This document shows, piece after piece, positions 26,519 to 35,064 of a stretch of 64,000 nt of DNA; position 1 is the first letter of the stretch; each line of letters opens with the position of its first letter. Below the pieces are notes generated by a model, which was given only the letters and a program-made list of their open reading frames with translations, did no database searches and was not told where the DNA came from. Origin of the DNA: Aquimarina sp. AU474 (lineage in GTDB: Bacteria; Bacteroidota; Bacteroidia; Flavobacteriales; Flavobacteriaceae); the NCBI RefSeq assembly GCF_900312815.1, contig NZ_OMPE01000007.1, positions 372,001 through 436,000 of the forward strand, in the 5' to 3' direction. The translations under genes were made by a program, and so were the position numbers.

Positions 26519-26578
26519 ATGAATATACCTCCGCTCTTCAGTAGTAGTAGTAGTAGTAGTACGATGTCACCTTTTTAG
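26519..26578 (+). CDS. Possible 19-residue leader peptide with seven consecutive Ser codons
   Basis: ATG at 26519 opens a 19-codon frame closed by TAG at 26576-26578. Codons 8-14 are seven identical AGT serine codons, made by the (AGT)7 tract, followed by Thr-Met-Ser-Pro-Phe. It precedes the LytTR regulator by 85 bases. By analogy with amino-acid leader peptides it could report serine-tRNA supply, but no terminator/antiterminator pair was recognised behind it, so translation is unproven. The alternative is a chance frame over a microsatellite. Confidence 0.3.
   Translation: MNIPPLFSSSSSSSTMSPF
26540..26560. repeat. (AGT)7 trinucleotide microsatellite
   Basis: Seven perfect tandem copies of AGT. 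It is the only such trinucleotide run I noticed in the window outside coding genes, and it lies about 100 bases upstream of a regulator gene. A change in copy number would keep the short ORF in frame but change promoter or leader spacing. Confidence 0.85.
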
Positions 26579-26663
26579 TCTTGATGCAGCATCCAAACAC
26601 ATTGTTATGACTTCTCTTTTATAGGGATTAATGCATTTTTATGTAATCATTAAACTCGATAAA

Positions 26664-27398
26664 ATGAGATGTTTTCTAATTGGAAGCGATAAAAATTTAC
26701 TTGATAAAATTGAGGAGTTTTTACAAACTCATTTCTTTTATATAACAGCTTGTGAAAAATCTGATTCTTACCTTAAAACTGAAGAAATACTAAAAAAAAC
26801 GAAACCAGATGTAATCATAGTAGATATTGCTGTAGGTATAGATGATTTAGCAAATTTCTTAAAAATAGTGAAGAAAAATGTTATTGACTGCATATTTATT
26901 ATACCCCAATGCCCGCTTACTATTGATTTTCTTGAACAAAACAAACTATCCTATTTAATAAAACCCATAGATTACACTCAACTACGATTTTGCATCAATA
27001 CAGCCTATGTTAATCGATCCAGAGCTATAGAATTGCAGAAAGTATTAACCAATATACAAAGAACAACTCCAAAAAAAAGAATAGCCGTACCTCAAGAAAA
27101 GCAGATACAAATGATTCCTACTCAGGATATTCTATACATAGAGGCAGATATAAATTATTCCCACATTCACATAATCGATAAAAAATCTATGTGTGTTTCT
27201 AAAACACTAAAAAGCTTTGAGCAACTATTAATCAATAACAAAGAGTTCTATAGAATACATCAATCCTATATTATTAACTTAAATTATATCAATACTATTA
27301 TTAAAACGAAACTACCGCAGGTTTTAATGACAAATGGAGATATTCTTACTGTCTCTAGATCGAAAAAAACAAATTTTCTAAAACTCATACTTCAATAA
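26664..27398 (+). CDS. LytTR-family regulator with degenerate receiver domain
   Basis: The ATG at 26664 was chosen because the receiver fold starts there (MRCFLIGSDKNLL); an in-frame ATG exists at 26631. The 244-residue protein has a receiver-like domain with the phosphoacceptor Asp54 (VIIVDIAVG) and a late Lys-Pro (LIKPIDY). The usual acidic pair near the first strand is reduced to one Asp (GSDK), so phosphorylation may be weak or absent. The C-terminal LytTR DNA-binding domain (about 140-244) shows DILYIEADINYSHIHII and FYRIHQSYIINLNYI. No kinase gene is adjacent. It ends in a hairpin terminator. Confidence 0.85.
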   Translation: MRCFLIGSDKNLLDKIEEFLQTHFFYITACEKSDSYLKTEEILKKTKPDVIIVDIAVGIDDLANFLKIVKKNVIDCIFIIPQCPLTIDFLEQNKLSYLIKPIDYTQLRFCINTAYVNRSRAIELQKVLTNIQRTTPKKRIAVPQEKQIQMIPTQDILYIEADINYSHIHIIDKKSMCVSKTLKSFEQLLINNKEFYRIHQSYIINLNYINTIIKTKLPQVLMTNGDILTVSRSKKTNFLKLILQ

Positions 27399-27405
27399 AA
27401 AGAAT

Positions 27406-27435
27406 AAAACCATTATCAAAAATGATAACGGTTTT
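27406..27435 (+). terminator. Terminator after the LytTR regulator
   Basis: Arms AAAACCATTATCA (27406-27418) and TGATAACGGTTTT (27423-27435) pair over 13 bp with one mismatch around an AAAA loop. The right arm ends in UUUU. Confidence 0.75.
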
Positions 27436-28377
27436 ACTACTCAATCGAACTCAAAAATAAATCACACACAATCGTTGTACTGTTTATCAATGCCATTGAT
27501 ATTAATAGCTTTTCTTATAAAGTATAAGAACTCAATATTTCAGATTGATTTTTTTAACTAAAACATGTACAACATTATCCTGAGTTCCAAAACTCATATT
27601 CCAATTTTAATAATGTCCTAACTCGTTACTATAATCACTGTAGTTAATGACAGTATAACAAGAAATATAACATATCCATCCATCCTTTTCATGATTAATT
27701 ACTTTTATGATTATCTGGTATTCTTTAAGGTTATAAAGTTGACACATATCAACCCCTACTCTTATAACAAACTACCTATTTTGCATAAACCATTGTAATA
27801 CCAATAGTATATTGTAGTTTATAATTATCTATTCTGATGTATCTGTATACAGCGGTGCGTTAGTCGTTGCTAATACATCCGTTTCAAGTGCGGTTAATAC
27901 CGAAGCAATAAGATAGTATGATTTTTTTCATAATAAAACATTTTAGGTTTGACAAGTTTCTAGATTTGGACTTAATCTTATTTCATTATGACGAAGTAAA
28001 AAAGAACTTTTAATTTCTTTTTGAGGCTGCGATAAATACGTTAAGATTTCGCTAATACTAAGTTGAATATTAATATCATTTTTACAAAAAGTAAATTATT
28101 ATCTGGTTGTTTTACTCTATTTTTTAAGTAATTACAATTATTATATTGCTTTTTTTAAGCTTTAGCAAGATCTCTTTAAGTATCATAAATACATTATAAC
28201 CATAATATAAGTATGGTATAACAGTATTAATATTTGTTTTTTAATAAAGACTTCTTGTATTTGTATCAACAAAGCAGAAAAACATTACTCGAAAACCATA
28301 AAATTATGATTATGATAATTCTTCAAAATCATTAAATGATTCTTCAAAAAAATAGGAAATCTATCATTTTAAGAGTT
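27436..28377. other. Gene-poor region of about 940 bp
   Basis: No ORF with a believable start and length was found. Two short coding-like frames without ATG are visible: 27818-27916 plus (32 codons, ending VNTEAIR) and 27943-28095 minus (50 codons, with SQPQKEIKSSFLLRHNEIRL). They may be remnants of decayed genes or chance. The rest is very AT-rich with short repeats such as (TCCA)3 near 27676. Confidence 0.4.
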
Positions 28378-28385
28378 TATCTTTG
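28378..28385 (+). promoter_or_regulatory. -7 promoter box of the NADH dehydrogenase gene
   Basis: TATCTTTG is a perfect TAnnTTTG match 20 bases upstream of the ATG at 28406. An in-frame GTG at 28385 overlaps this box, which argues against that GTG as start. Confidence 0.5.
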
Positions 28386-28405
28386 TGCAACAACTAGAAT
28401 ACATT

Positions 28406-29704
28406 ATGAATATTCCTTTCACTAATTTGCCACGATTAGTTATTATTGGCGGTGGTTTTGCTGGAGTCGCTTTAGCAAGAAAAATATTAAAAGAAGATGT
28501 CCAATTAGTTCTATTAGATCGGCATAATTATCATACATTTCAACCCTTATTATATCAGGTTTCAACTTCTTCCTTAGAACCTGATTCTATAGCTTATCCT
28601 CTTCGAAAAATTGTGAAAAAAGCAAAAAATACTTTTTTCAGAATGGCAGAGGTAACATCTATAGATGCAGATGCCAAAAAAGTACATACAAATATTGGTG
28701 ATGTCTCTTTTGATTATTTGGTTATTGCTACAGGTGCTAGAACAAACTTTTTTGGAAACACCACTATAGAGAATAATGCAATGCGGATGAAAAACTTACC
28801 GCAAGCTCTAAATCTGCGAAGTTTAATGCTCGAAAATCTTGAGCAAGCTGTTATAACTACAGATCTGGACAAAAGAAAAGAGTTATTAAATTTCGTTTTG
28901 GCAGGTGCTGGCCCTACCGGAGTCGAATTAGCAGGAGGAATCGCAGAGTTAAAACTAAATGTTCTGCCCAAGGATTATCCCGACATGGATTTTAGCGAGA
29001 TGGAAATTCATTTAATCGAAGGAGCTCCTAGAGTACTTCCTCCTATGAGTGAGCATGCCTCAGAAAAAGCAACCAAATTTTTACAAAGATTAGGTGTTCA
29101 TATTCATTTAAATACCCAAGTAAAAAACTATGAAGATAATATCGTAACTACAAATACCGATTTAACTATAAAAACTGCTACTTTTATATGGTCTGCAGGG
29201 GTTACAGGAGCACCAGTCTCGGGAATTAATGCAGCCTCTTTAATTCCAAGAGCAAATCGTTATAAGGTAAATGAATATAACCAGATCGAAGGTTACAAGG
29301 ATATTTTTGCTATTGGAGATATTTCAGTTATGGAAACTAAAACATATCCCAAAGGACATCCTATGGTTGCGCAACCTGCCATACAACAGGGTAAGCACTT
29401 GGCGAAAAACTTAAAATTACATCTCAAAGGTAAAACCATGGTTCCTTTTCAATATTTTGATAAAGGATCAATGGCAACAATAGGAAGAAATAAAGCAGTA
29501 GTAGATATTGGTAAATTTAAATTTGGAGGATTCTTTGCCTGGTTTGTATGGATGTTTATCCACTTATGGTTTTTAGTAGGTTTTAGAAATCGTTTTGTTA
29601 CTTTTTTTAATTGGACATATAATTACATCAATTATGATAAAGCGGCACGTCTAATCGTACGTCCTTTTAAGAATAAAGAGGAAAACAAAATAGAACGTGT
29701 GTAA
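28406..29704 (+). CDS. ndh: Type II NADH:quinone oxidoreductase (NDH-2)
   Basis: This 432-residue protein has an N-terminal FAD-binding Rossmann motif (VIIGGGFAGVALARK), the ATGA-type strand (YLVIATGARTNFFG), a second NADH-binding GxGxxG (LAGAGPTGVELAGG), a Trp-Ser-Ala-Gly-Val segment and the C-terminal FAD motif FAIGDISVM. The C-terminal part (GGFFAWFVWMFIHLWFLVGF) is a hydrophobic amphipathic membrane anchor as in NDH-2 enzymes. It passes electrons from NADH to quinone without pumping protons. The start was set at the ATG because the upstream GTG lies in the promoter box. Confidence 0.9.
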   Translation: MNIPFTNLPRLVIIGGGFAGVALARKILKEDVQLVLLDRHNYHTFQPLLYQVSTSSLEPDSIAYPLRKIVKKAKNTFFRMAEVTSIDADAKKVHTNIGDVSFDYLVIATGARTNFFGNTTIENNAMRMKNLPQALNLRSLMLENLEQAVITTDLDKRKELLNFVLAGAGPTGVELAGGIAELKLNVLPKDYPDMDFSEMEIHLIEGAPRVLPPMSEHASEKATKFLQRLGVHIHLNTQVKNYEDNIVTTNTDLTIKTATFIWSAGVTGAPVSGINAASLIPRANRYKVNEYNQIEGYKDIFAIGDISVMETKTYPKGHPMVAQPAIQQGKHLAKNLKLHLKGKTMVPFQYFDKGSMATIGRNKAVVDIGKFKFGGFFAWFVWMFIHLWFLVGFRNRFVTFFNWTYNYINYDKAARLIVRPFKNKEENKIERV

Positions 29705-29977
29705 ACAAAAACTATTTACCAACTTAGATTTTTTAGTAAAACTACCATAAACTGATTCGTCAAGTTGTAATATATACTTTTCTTCAGAAATTCTTTCTCC
29801 AGTATCAGTAATTACAAATCTTTTCCCATTCAAGAACTCCGATTCAGCATTAAAGTCAAGTTCACTAATCTGTTCTTCGATTGCTACATCATCAATAGCT
29901 TCTTTGGTGTCACAAGACTCTATAAAAACAGAGAGAATTAATAGTAGTATGAAATAAATAGGTTTTAAGGTTTTCAT
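29651..29977 (-). CDS. Small lipoprotein-like hypothetical protein
   Basis: This 108-residue ORF has a convincing lipoprotein signal (YFILLLILSVFIESCDT, Cys at residue 22) and an acidic mature part with Asp/Glu and ITDTGERISEEKYILQLDES. Its last 18 codons run antisense into the 3' end of the ndh gene and turn hydrophobic and aromatic (FCLHTFYFVFLFILK), which suggests the natural stop was lost or the C-terminus drifted. I know no family for it. It has fair support as a gene because of the lipobox. Confidence 0.5.
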   Translation of the reverse strand: MKTLKPIYFILLLILSVFIESCDTKEAIDDVAIEEQISELDFNAESEFLNGKRFVITDTGERISEEKYILQLDESVYGSFTKKSKLVNSFCLHTFYFVFLFILKRTYD

Positions 29978-30347
29978 ATTTTTAATTTAAATTCATTTAC
30001 CTACTTTATATTAGGATTTTCGGTTACCTCCATTTTTAATCAATAACCCAAAGGAACCTGCAAATACCCAGTCACTTATTCTTTTCTACGTTTAAGTTCT
30101 AAAATGTATGTAATGGTATTGTTTTAATTAAAATTCAAATCAATAAGATAATTAAGTATTGGCAGACTAATGGTTATTTAGTACATAATGAAGATGTATA
30201 AATATTAAATCCCCTCTTAGTTTCTAATGTTATTTTTCAAAAGGTATCAATCCATTCCATTTTTTCTACAGTTCGGTAAGGTTTTGTTTTAATTTCTTAA
30301 TTGATCAGGCATTTTTGACTTATCAATCAACAAATACATATAAAAAA
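29978..30347. other. Intergenic region (370 bp) before the TonB receptor gene
   Basis: No complete ORF was found. On the minus strand two short frames in different registers near 30040-30120 read like the end of a protein (one ends ITYILELKRRKE, another reads SDWVFAGSFGLLIKNGG), which might be a frameshifted remnant. No clear promoter of TAnnTTTG type was found near the ATG at 30348. Confidence 0.3.
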
Positions 30348-32501
30348 ATGAGATCAATACTAACCTTAATCTTTCTTTCTGTTTTATTTTCTACGCACGC
30401 TCAAACGGATATTACGGGAACGGTAACAGACCCATCGGGCATCCCTATCCAGGGTGCTAACATATATTTAGAAGGTACCTATGACGGTGCTTCATCAGAT
30501 GAGAATGGATCCTTTTCTTTTACATCTTCAGAAACAGGGCAACAAAATTTGGTAGTATCATTTTTATCCTTCGAAACCTATAGTCTAATCCAAGATGTAA
30601 CGTCAATGACTGATTTAAAAATTGTGCTAAAAGAAGATGTAAACTCATTAGATAGCGTAGTACTAAACGCTGGAACTTTTTCGGCAGGAGATAATAGTAA
30701 AGCTTCTGTTTTAACTCCGTTAGATATAGTAACCACAGCCGGGGCAGATGGGGACTTTATTGGAGCTTTACAAACATTACCCGGTACATCAAACAATGAA
30801 GAAGATGGAAGGCTTTTTGTTCGTGGTGGAGATGCCAATGAAACCAATATTTATATCGATGGTTTACGAGTTTTTCAACCGTTTGCCGCTACAACCAATA
30901 ATCTTCCAACTAGAGGTAGATTCTCTTCGTTTCTTTTTAAGGGTACCAATTTTTCAACCGGGGGATACTCTGCAGAATATGGAGATGCATTATCTAGTGT
31001 TTTACAATTAAATACTATTGATGAACCTGATCAAGAAAAAACCGAACTTCAATTTATTAATGTCGGATTAGGAGGTGGAAACACTCAAAAATGGGGTAAG
31101 AATTCTTTAAGTCTAAACGCTTTTTATCTTAATCTAAAGCCTTATCAAGAAATTATATCACAACGTGTAGAATGGATCAAACCTTACGAATCATTATCGG
31201 GTGAAGCTGTGTATCGTCACAAATTTAATAACGGACTTTTAAAAGTTTATGGAGGACTTAGTTATTCTAACTTCGAATTTATCCAGGAGGATATTAATGT
31301 ACCCGAAGGAGTAAATTTTGGTTTAAAAAATCGGAACTTATATGTAAACACATCGTATAAAGGGACTCTCGGTAATGATTGGAGCATAGCCTCTGGTATT
31401 AGTTATGCAAATGATTATAACAACATTGATATCATTAATACGGATGTGAACGATCGCGAAAACAGTTTTCACCTTAAACTAAAGTTAAGAAAGAGGTTTA
31501 GTAATAGAGTTAAATTAAATTTTGGGGCAGAACAATTTATCAATACTTTCTCTGAAGATGTAGAGGTTTCAGATGTCGATACAATTAAAACGAATTACGA
31601 CAATAACAGTACAGCTGTCTTTACAGAAGCAAATGTGTTTTTTAGTAAAAAACTTGCTATGCAAGTAGGTCTTAGAGGAGTACATAACAGTTTATTAGAT
31701 TATACCAAAGTATCTCCTAGAGTGTCTCTAGCCTATAAAACTTCGTCTAAATCGCAAATATCGCTTGCCTATGGAGATTTTTATCAAGCCCCTCAACAAA
31801 ACGTATTAAAATTTAACTCCACTCTAGATCCCGAAAAATCATCACATTACATTCTAAACTATTTATATCAAAACAATGGACGAACCTTTAGAGCTGAAGG
31901 TTACTATAAATCTTATGAAAGCTTAATCAAATTTGATACAGAAATCCCCGAATTTGACAGTGTATTTAACAATAATGGCGATGGATACGCAACTGGTATT
32001 GATATATTCTGGAGAGATAATAAATCAATAAAAAATCTTGAATATTGGATTAGTTATTCATACTTAAACACCGAAAGAGATTACAGAAATTATCCAAATA
32101 GAGCTACTCCTAATTTTGCAGCAGAACACAACTTGTCTCTAGTTACTAAATACTGGATTAGGGATTGGAAATCTCTATTAAGTACCACCTATAATTTTGG
32201 TTCAGGGAGACCATATAACGATCCAAACGAAAGTGTTTTTCAAAATCAAAAAACAAGAACGTTTAATTCTCTCAACTTTAGTTGGGCATATCTAATTAGC
32301 CAACAAAAGATTTTGTACTTCTCTGTTTCAAACGTATTAGGTTTTGATAATGTTTTTAATTATCAGTATGCCAATACTCCGGATGTTTCGGGAAATTTTG
32401 CAAGAAGACCGATTAGGCCAAATGCAGATCGATTCTTTATCGTTGGTTTCTTTTGGACTATTAGTGATGATAAGAAAGATAACCAATTAGACAATCTATA
32501 A
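30348..32501 (+). CDS. TonB-dependent outer-membrane receptor with carboxypeptidase-like domain
   Basis: The ATG at 30348 was chosen, since the longer frame begins with TTG and hides the signal peptide (MRSILTLIFLSVLFSTHAQ). The 717-residue protein has a carboxypeptidase-regulatory-like N-terminal domain (DITGTVTDPSGIPIQGANIYLEG, about 22-105), a plug (LFVRGGDANETNIYIDGLRVF, about 115-215) and a beta-barrel that ends with an aromatic strand near GFFWTI. A last tail of charged residues (SDDKKDNQLDNL) follows. The substrate is unknown. It leads a cluster with DUF2141, TPR and LytS/LytTR genes, so it may be regulated with them. Confidence 0.9.
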   Translation: MRSILTLIFLSVLFSTHAQTDITGTVTDPSGIPIQGANIYLEGTYDGASSDENGSFSFTSSETGQQNLVVSFLSFETYSLIQDVTSMTDLKIVLKEDVNSLDSVVLNAGTFSAGDNSKASVLTPLDIVTTAGADGDFIGALQTLPGTSNNEEDGRLFVRGGDANETNIYIDGLRVFQPFAATTNNLPTRGRFSSFLFKGTNFSTGGYSAEYGDALSSVLQLNTIDEPDQEKTELQFINVGLGGGNTQKWGKNSLSLNAFYLNLKPYQEIISQRVEWIKPYESLSGEAVYRHKFNNGLLKVYGGLSYSNFEFIQEDINVPEGVNFGLKNRNLYVNTSYKGTLGNDWSIASGISYANDYNNIDIINTDVNDRENSFHLKLKLRKRFSNRVKLNFGAEQFINTFSEDVEVSDVDTIKTNYDNNSTAVFTEANVFFSKKLAMQVGLRGVHNSLLDYTKVSPRVSLAYKTSSKSQISLAYGDFYQAPQQNVLKFNSTLDPEKSSHYILNYLYQNNGRTFRAEGYYKSYESLIKFDTEIPEFDSVFNNNGDGYATGIDIFWRDNKSIKNLEYWISYSYLNTERDYRNYPNRATPNFAAEHNLSLVTKYWIRDWKSLLSTTYNFGSGRPYNDPNESVFQNQKTRTFNSLNFSWAYLISQQKILYFSVSNVLGFDNVFNYQYANTPDVSGNFARRPIRPNADRFFIVGFFWTISDDKKDNQLDNL

Positions 32502-32531
32502 AATCAATAATAAATTCTAAATAAAAGACAT

Positions 32532-32957
32532 ATGAAAACTAAACATTACATCGTGCTCGTCTTTGCTCTAGTACTTTCAATAACCAGTACTGCTCAAAAC
32601 ACATTGCAAAGTATTGAAGTTACCATTACCAATGTACAAACAGATGAAGGAACTATTATGATCGGACTTTATAATGCAGAAAGTAATTTTTTAAACAAAC
32701 CCTATAAATCAATATCAATCAAGGCCAATAAAGGACCCTTAAAAGCCAGTTTTAAAAATATTCTCGAAGGAGAATATGCTATTTCATTATATCATGATCA
32801 AAATAACAACAATGAATTGGATACCAATTTTTTTGGGATCCCCAAAGAACCATATGGTACTAGCAATAATGCAAAAGGAAGGTTTGGTCCTCCTAAATGG
32901 GTAGATGCTAAATTTTTAGTTTCAAAAAAGACCGTAATACAATCGATTAGCCTCTAA
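32532..32957 (+). CDS. DUF2141 family secreted protein
   Basis: This 141-residue protein has a signal peptide (MKTKHYIVLVFALVLSITSTAQ) and the whole DUF2141 pattern: VTITNVQTDEGTIMIGLYNAES, then GEYAISLYHDQNNNNELDTNFFGIPKEPYGTSNN, then FGPPKWVDAKF. The Asp/Asn loop (HDQNNNNELD) looks like a metal (calcium) site. It is 30 bp behind the TonB receptor gene. A paralogue lies at 53085-53510. The biochemical role of DUF2141 is unknown. Confidence 0.88.
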   Translation: MKTKHYIVLVFALVLSITSTAQNTLQSIEVTITNVQTDEGTIMIGLYNAESNFLNKPYKSISIKANKGPLKASFKNILEGEYAISLYHDQNNNNELDTNFFGIPKEPYGTSNNAKGRFGPPKWVDAKFLVSKKTVIQSISL

Positions 32958-33053
32958 TACATTTTATCCATAAAAAACGACACTTCGGTATTCTTTAATT
33001 TCAAAACTATGTAAAACGAAGGATCTTTATACTATAAATAAACAACATACATC

Positions 33054-33677
33054 ATGAGAACAATAATCATATTACTTACATTTTTTGCAATTAATACTAT
33101 ACATGCTCAAAATGCTTATGAAAAAGGAATGAAAAAAGCTTTTGAGTTATGGGAAACTAAAAAACCGGATGAAGCCATCAACCTTTTTGAACGTATTGCT
33201 AAAGCCGAAAAAGAAAATTGGTTGCCATATTACTATGCCGCGCAAGTACATATCATTACAACCTTTGGGATAAAAGATGCTGAAGAGATTGAATCACGAT
33301 TAAAAAAAGCACAAGATTTTTTAAATGAATCCAAAACGTTTTCAAAAGAAAATGCCGAAATTTTGATCATGGAGGCTATGTTAAACACTGCATATGTAGC
33401 TTATAATCCTTCGGTTTATGGTCCTACACTTTCAGGTAAAGTCGAAGAGTTATATAGAACAGCAAAAACATATGAACCCGAAAATCCTAGAGCTACATTA
33501 TATCATGCCGAATGGAAAATGGGGGGTGCCAAATTCTGGGGTAAAGATCCTAAGTCTTTTTGTCCTGAGGTAGAAAAAGCTATCTTGTACTTTGAAAAAG
33601 AACCAGAAAAAAAGGTTCCTTTTTATCCACAATGGGGTAAGAATCAAATAAAAAGGATTCAACAAAATTGCAAGTAA
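33054..33677 (+). CDS. Secreted TPR-like protein
   Basis: This 207-residue protein has a signal peptide (MRTIIILLTFFAINTIHAQ) followed by helical repeats of TPR type (YEKGMKKAFELWETKKPDEAINLFERIAKAEKENWLPYYYAAQ, then EILIMEAMLNTAYVAYNP). A C-terminal part carries CPEVEKAILYFEKEPEK. Because it has no lipobox, it should be soluble in the periplasm. It sits between DUF2141 and the kinase gene with 19 bp to the latter, which suggests one transcript with the sensor system. Confidence 0.78.
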   Translation: MRTIIILLTFFAINTIHAQNAYEKGMKKAFELWETKKPDEAINLFERIAKAEKENWLPYYYAAQVHIITTFGIKDAEEIESRLKKAQDFLNESKTFSKENAEILIMEAMLNTAYVAYNPSVYGPTLSGKVEELYRTAKTYEPENPRATLYHAEWKMGGAKFWGKDPKSFCPEVEKAILYFEKEPEKKVPFYPQWGKNQIKRIQQNCK

Positions 33678-33696
33678 TAAAGTAAGATCCAAACAC

Positions 33697-35064
33697 ATGA
33701 AAGACGGAGGTATTCTAAAAATAGCAAAAATCAGTTTCATCATTGCAATTGTCATAGAGGTAATTGATGTCCTGTTCAATTTGGATACTCCCATGACCTG
33801 GAAAGGGGAGTTAGAAGATAGTATTATACACTTCGCCTTCGCTTTTCCCTTGGCCGCAGTAAATTCTTATTTCTTTAGATTTTTAGGAATATTATATACT
33901 TGGGAAAAACAACCGCAGAAAAGATTATGGTTTGGAGCGATTGGATCCATTATTTTAACCATGATTACTTTAGCACTAATACGCACCGTACTAGTTGTAG
34001 GTTACTATGGTAAACCTCTAGAGAAATTTATACAGGAAGAAAGGCTAAGCTATTATATGGTAGGCTTTATTATAACGCTAATATTTACATTGTTTTTTCA
34101 TGCATTCTATTTTTATAAAGAGCTTCAGAAACAAAAAATTACTGAGCAAAAAATAATTGCAGGAACCGCTTCGGCAAAATTCGCAGCTTTAAAAAATCAA
34201 TTGGATCCTCATTTCTTATTTAATAGTTTAAATGTATTAACGTCTTTGATTGAAGAAAACCCAAAAATGGCTCAGAAGTTTACGACTTCATTATCTAAGG
34301 TTTATCGATATGTTTTGGAGCAAAAAGATAAAGAGTTAGTTACGGTAGATGAAGAATTAAACTTTGCAAGAACATATATGACCCTGGTACAATTACGCTT
34401 TGAGGATAGTATCGTATTTGATATTCCTGAAAATGCTTCAAATCCCGAAGCCCGAGTGGTACCATTATCGTTACAAATCTTGCTAGAAAATACTATAAAA
34501 CACAATGTAGTAATGTCTTCAAAACCTTTACATATTAAAATCTATGAAAAAGGTGGGTTTTTAATCGTAGAGAATAATCTACAACCCAAAGAAGTAATTA
34601 AACAAAGTAGCGGTGTAGGGCTAGGAAATGTGCAACAGAGATATGCTTTATTAACCAAAAGAAAATTCTCGGTGTATAAAACGGAGAACGCCTTTATAGC
34701 GGAGCTTCCAATATTAACCAAAAAAATAAAATTCGCTGATATGCAAGCATCACAAACATTAGAAAATATAGAACATACTAAAAGTCTTAAATACGAACGT
34801 GCAAAGGAACAAGTAAAGAAGATTAAAGAATTTTACGGTAACCTTTCAGCTTACTGTATAGTAATTCCATTTTTAGCATTTATAAATTATAATACCACTG
34901 GATTTGCTTTACCATGGGTTATCTTCCCAATAGCTGGATGGGGAATTGGTATTGTTTTTCATTATATGGAAGCCTTTGATCACCATTTAATATTTGGTAA
35001 AGGATGGGAGAAAAGGAAAATAAAAAAATATATGGACGCATCAAAAAGAAAACGTTATGACTGA
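33697..35064 (+). CDS. LytS/YehU-type sensor histidine kinase fused to a C-terminal 2TM domain
   Basis: This 455-residue protein has four N-terminal membrane helices (about 6-26, 45-66, 82-105 and 120-140), the His_kinase (PF06580-type) phosphoacceptor motif LDPHFLFN with His172, the N-box LENTIKHN (263-270) and a G-box GVGLGNVQQRY. After residue about 365 it continues into a complete 2TM domain (KYERAKEQVKKIKEFYGN, two hydrophobic helices, then WEKRKIKKYMD). The same module follows as four separate genes. The stop overlaps the next gene by eight bases. The likely partner is the LytTR regulator at 36877. Confidence 0.93.
   Translation: MKDGGILKIAKISFIIAIVIEVIDVLFNLDTPMTWKGELEDSIIHFAFAFPLAAVNSYFFRFLGILYTWEKQPQKRLWFGAIGSIILTMITLALIRTVLVVGYYGKPLEKFIQEERLSYYMVGFIITLIFTLFFHAFYFYKELQKQKITEQKIIAGTASAKFAALKNQLDPHFLFNSLNVLTSLIEENPKMAQKFTTSLSKVYRYVLEQKDKELVTVDEELNFARTYMTLVQLRFEDSIVFDIPENASNPEARVVPLSLQILLENTIKHNVVMSSKPLHIKIYEKGGFLIVENNLQPKEVIKQSSGVGLGNVQQRYALLTKRKFSVYKTENAFIAELPILTKKIKFADMQASQTLENIEHTKSLKYERAKEQVKKIKEFYGNLSAYCIVIPFLAFINYNTTGFALPWVIFPIAGWGIGIVFHYMEAFDHHLIFGKGWEKRKIKKYMDASKRKRYD

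Noticed and set aside
27943-28095. 50-codon minus-strand frame
   Set aside because: No ATG, GTG or TTG start exists in frame. Kept only as a possible remnant in the findings.
30040-30125. Short minus-strand frames resembling a protein end in two registers
   Set aside because: Each is about 14-22 codons and lacks a start. Too short to call a pseudogene by eye.
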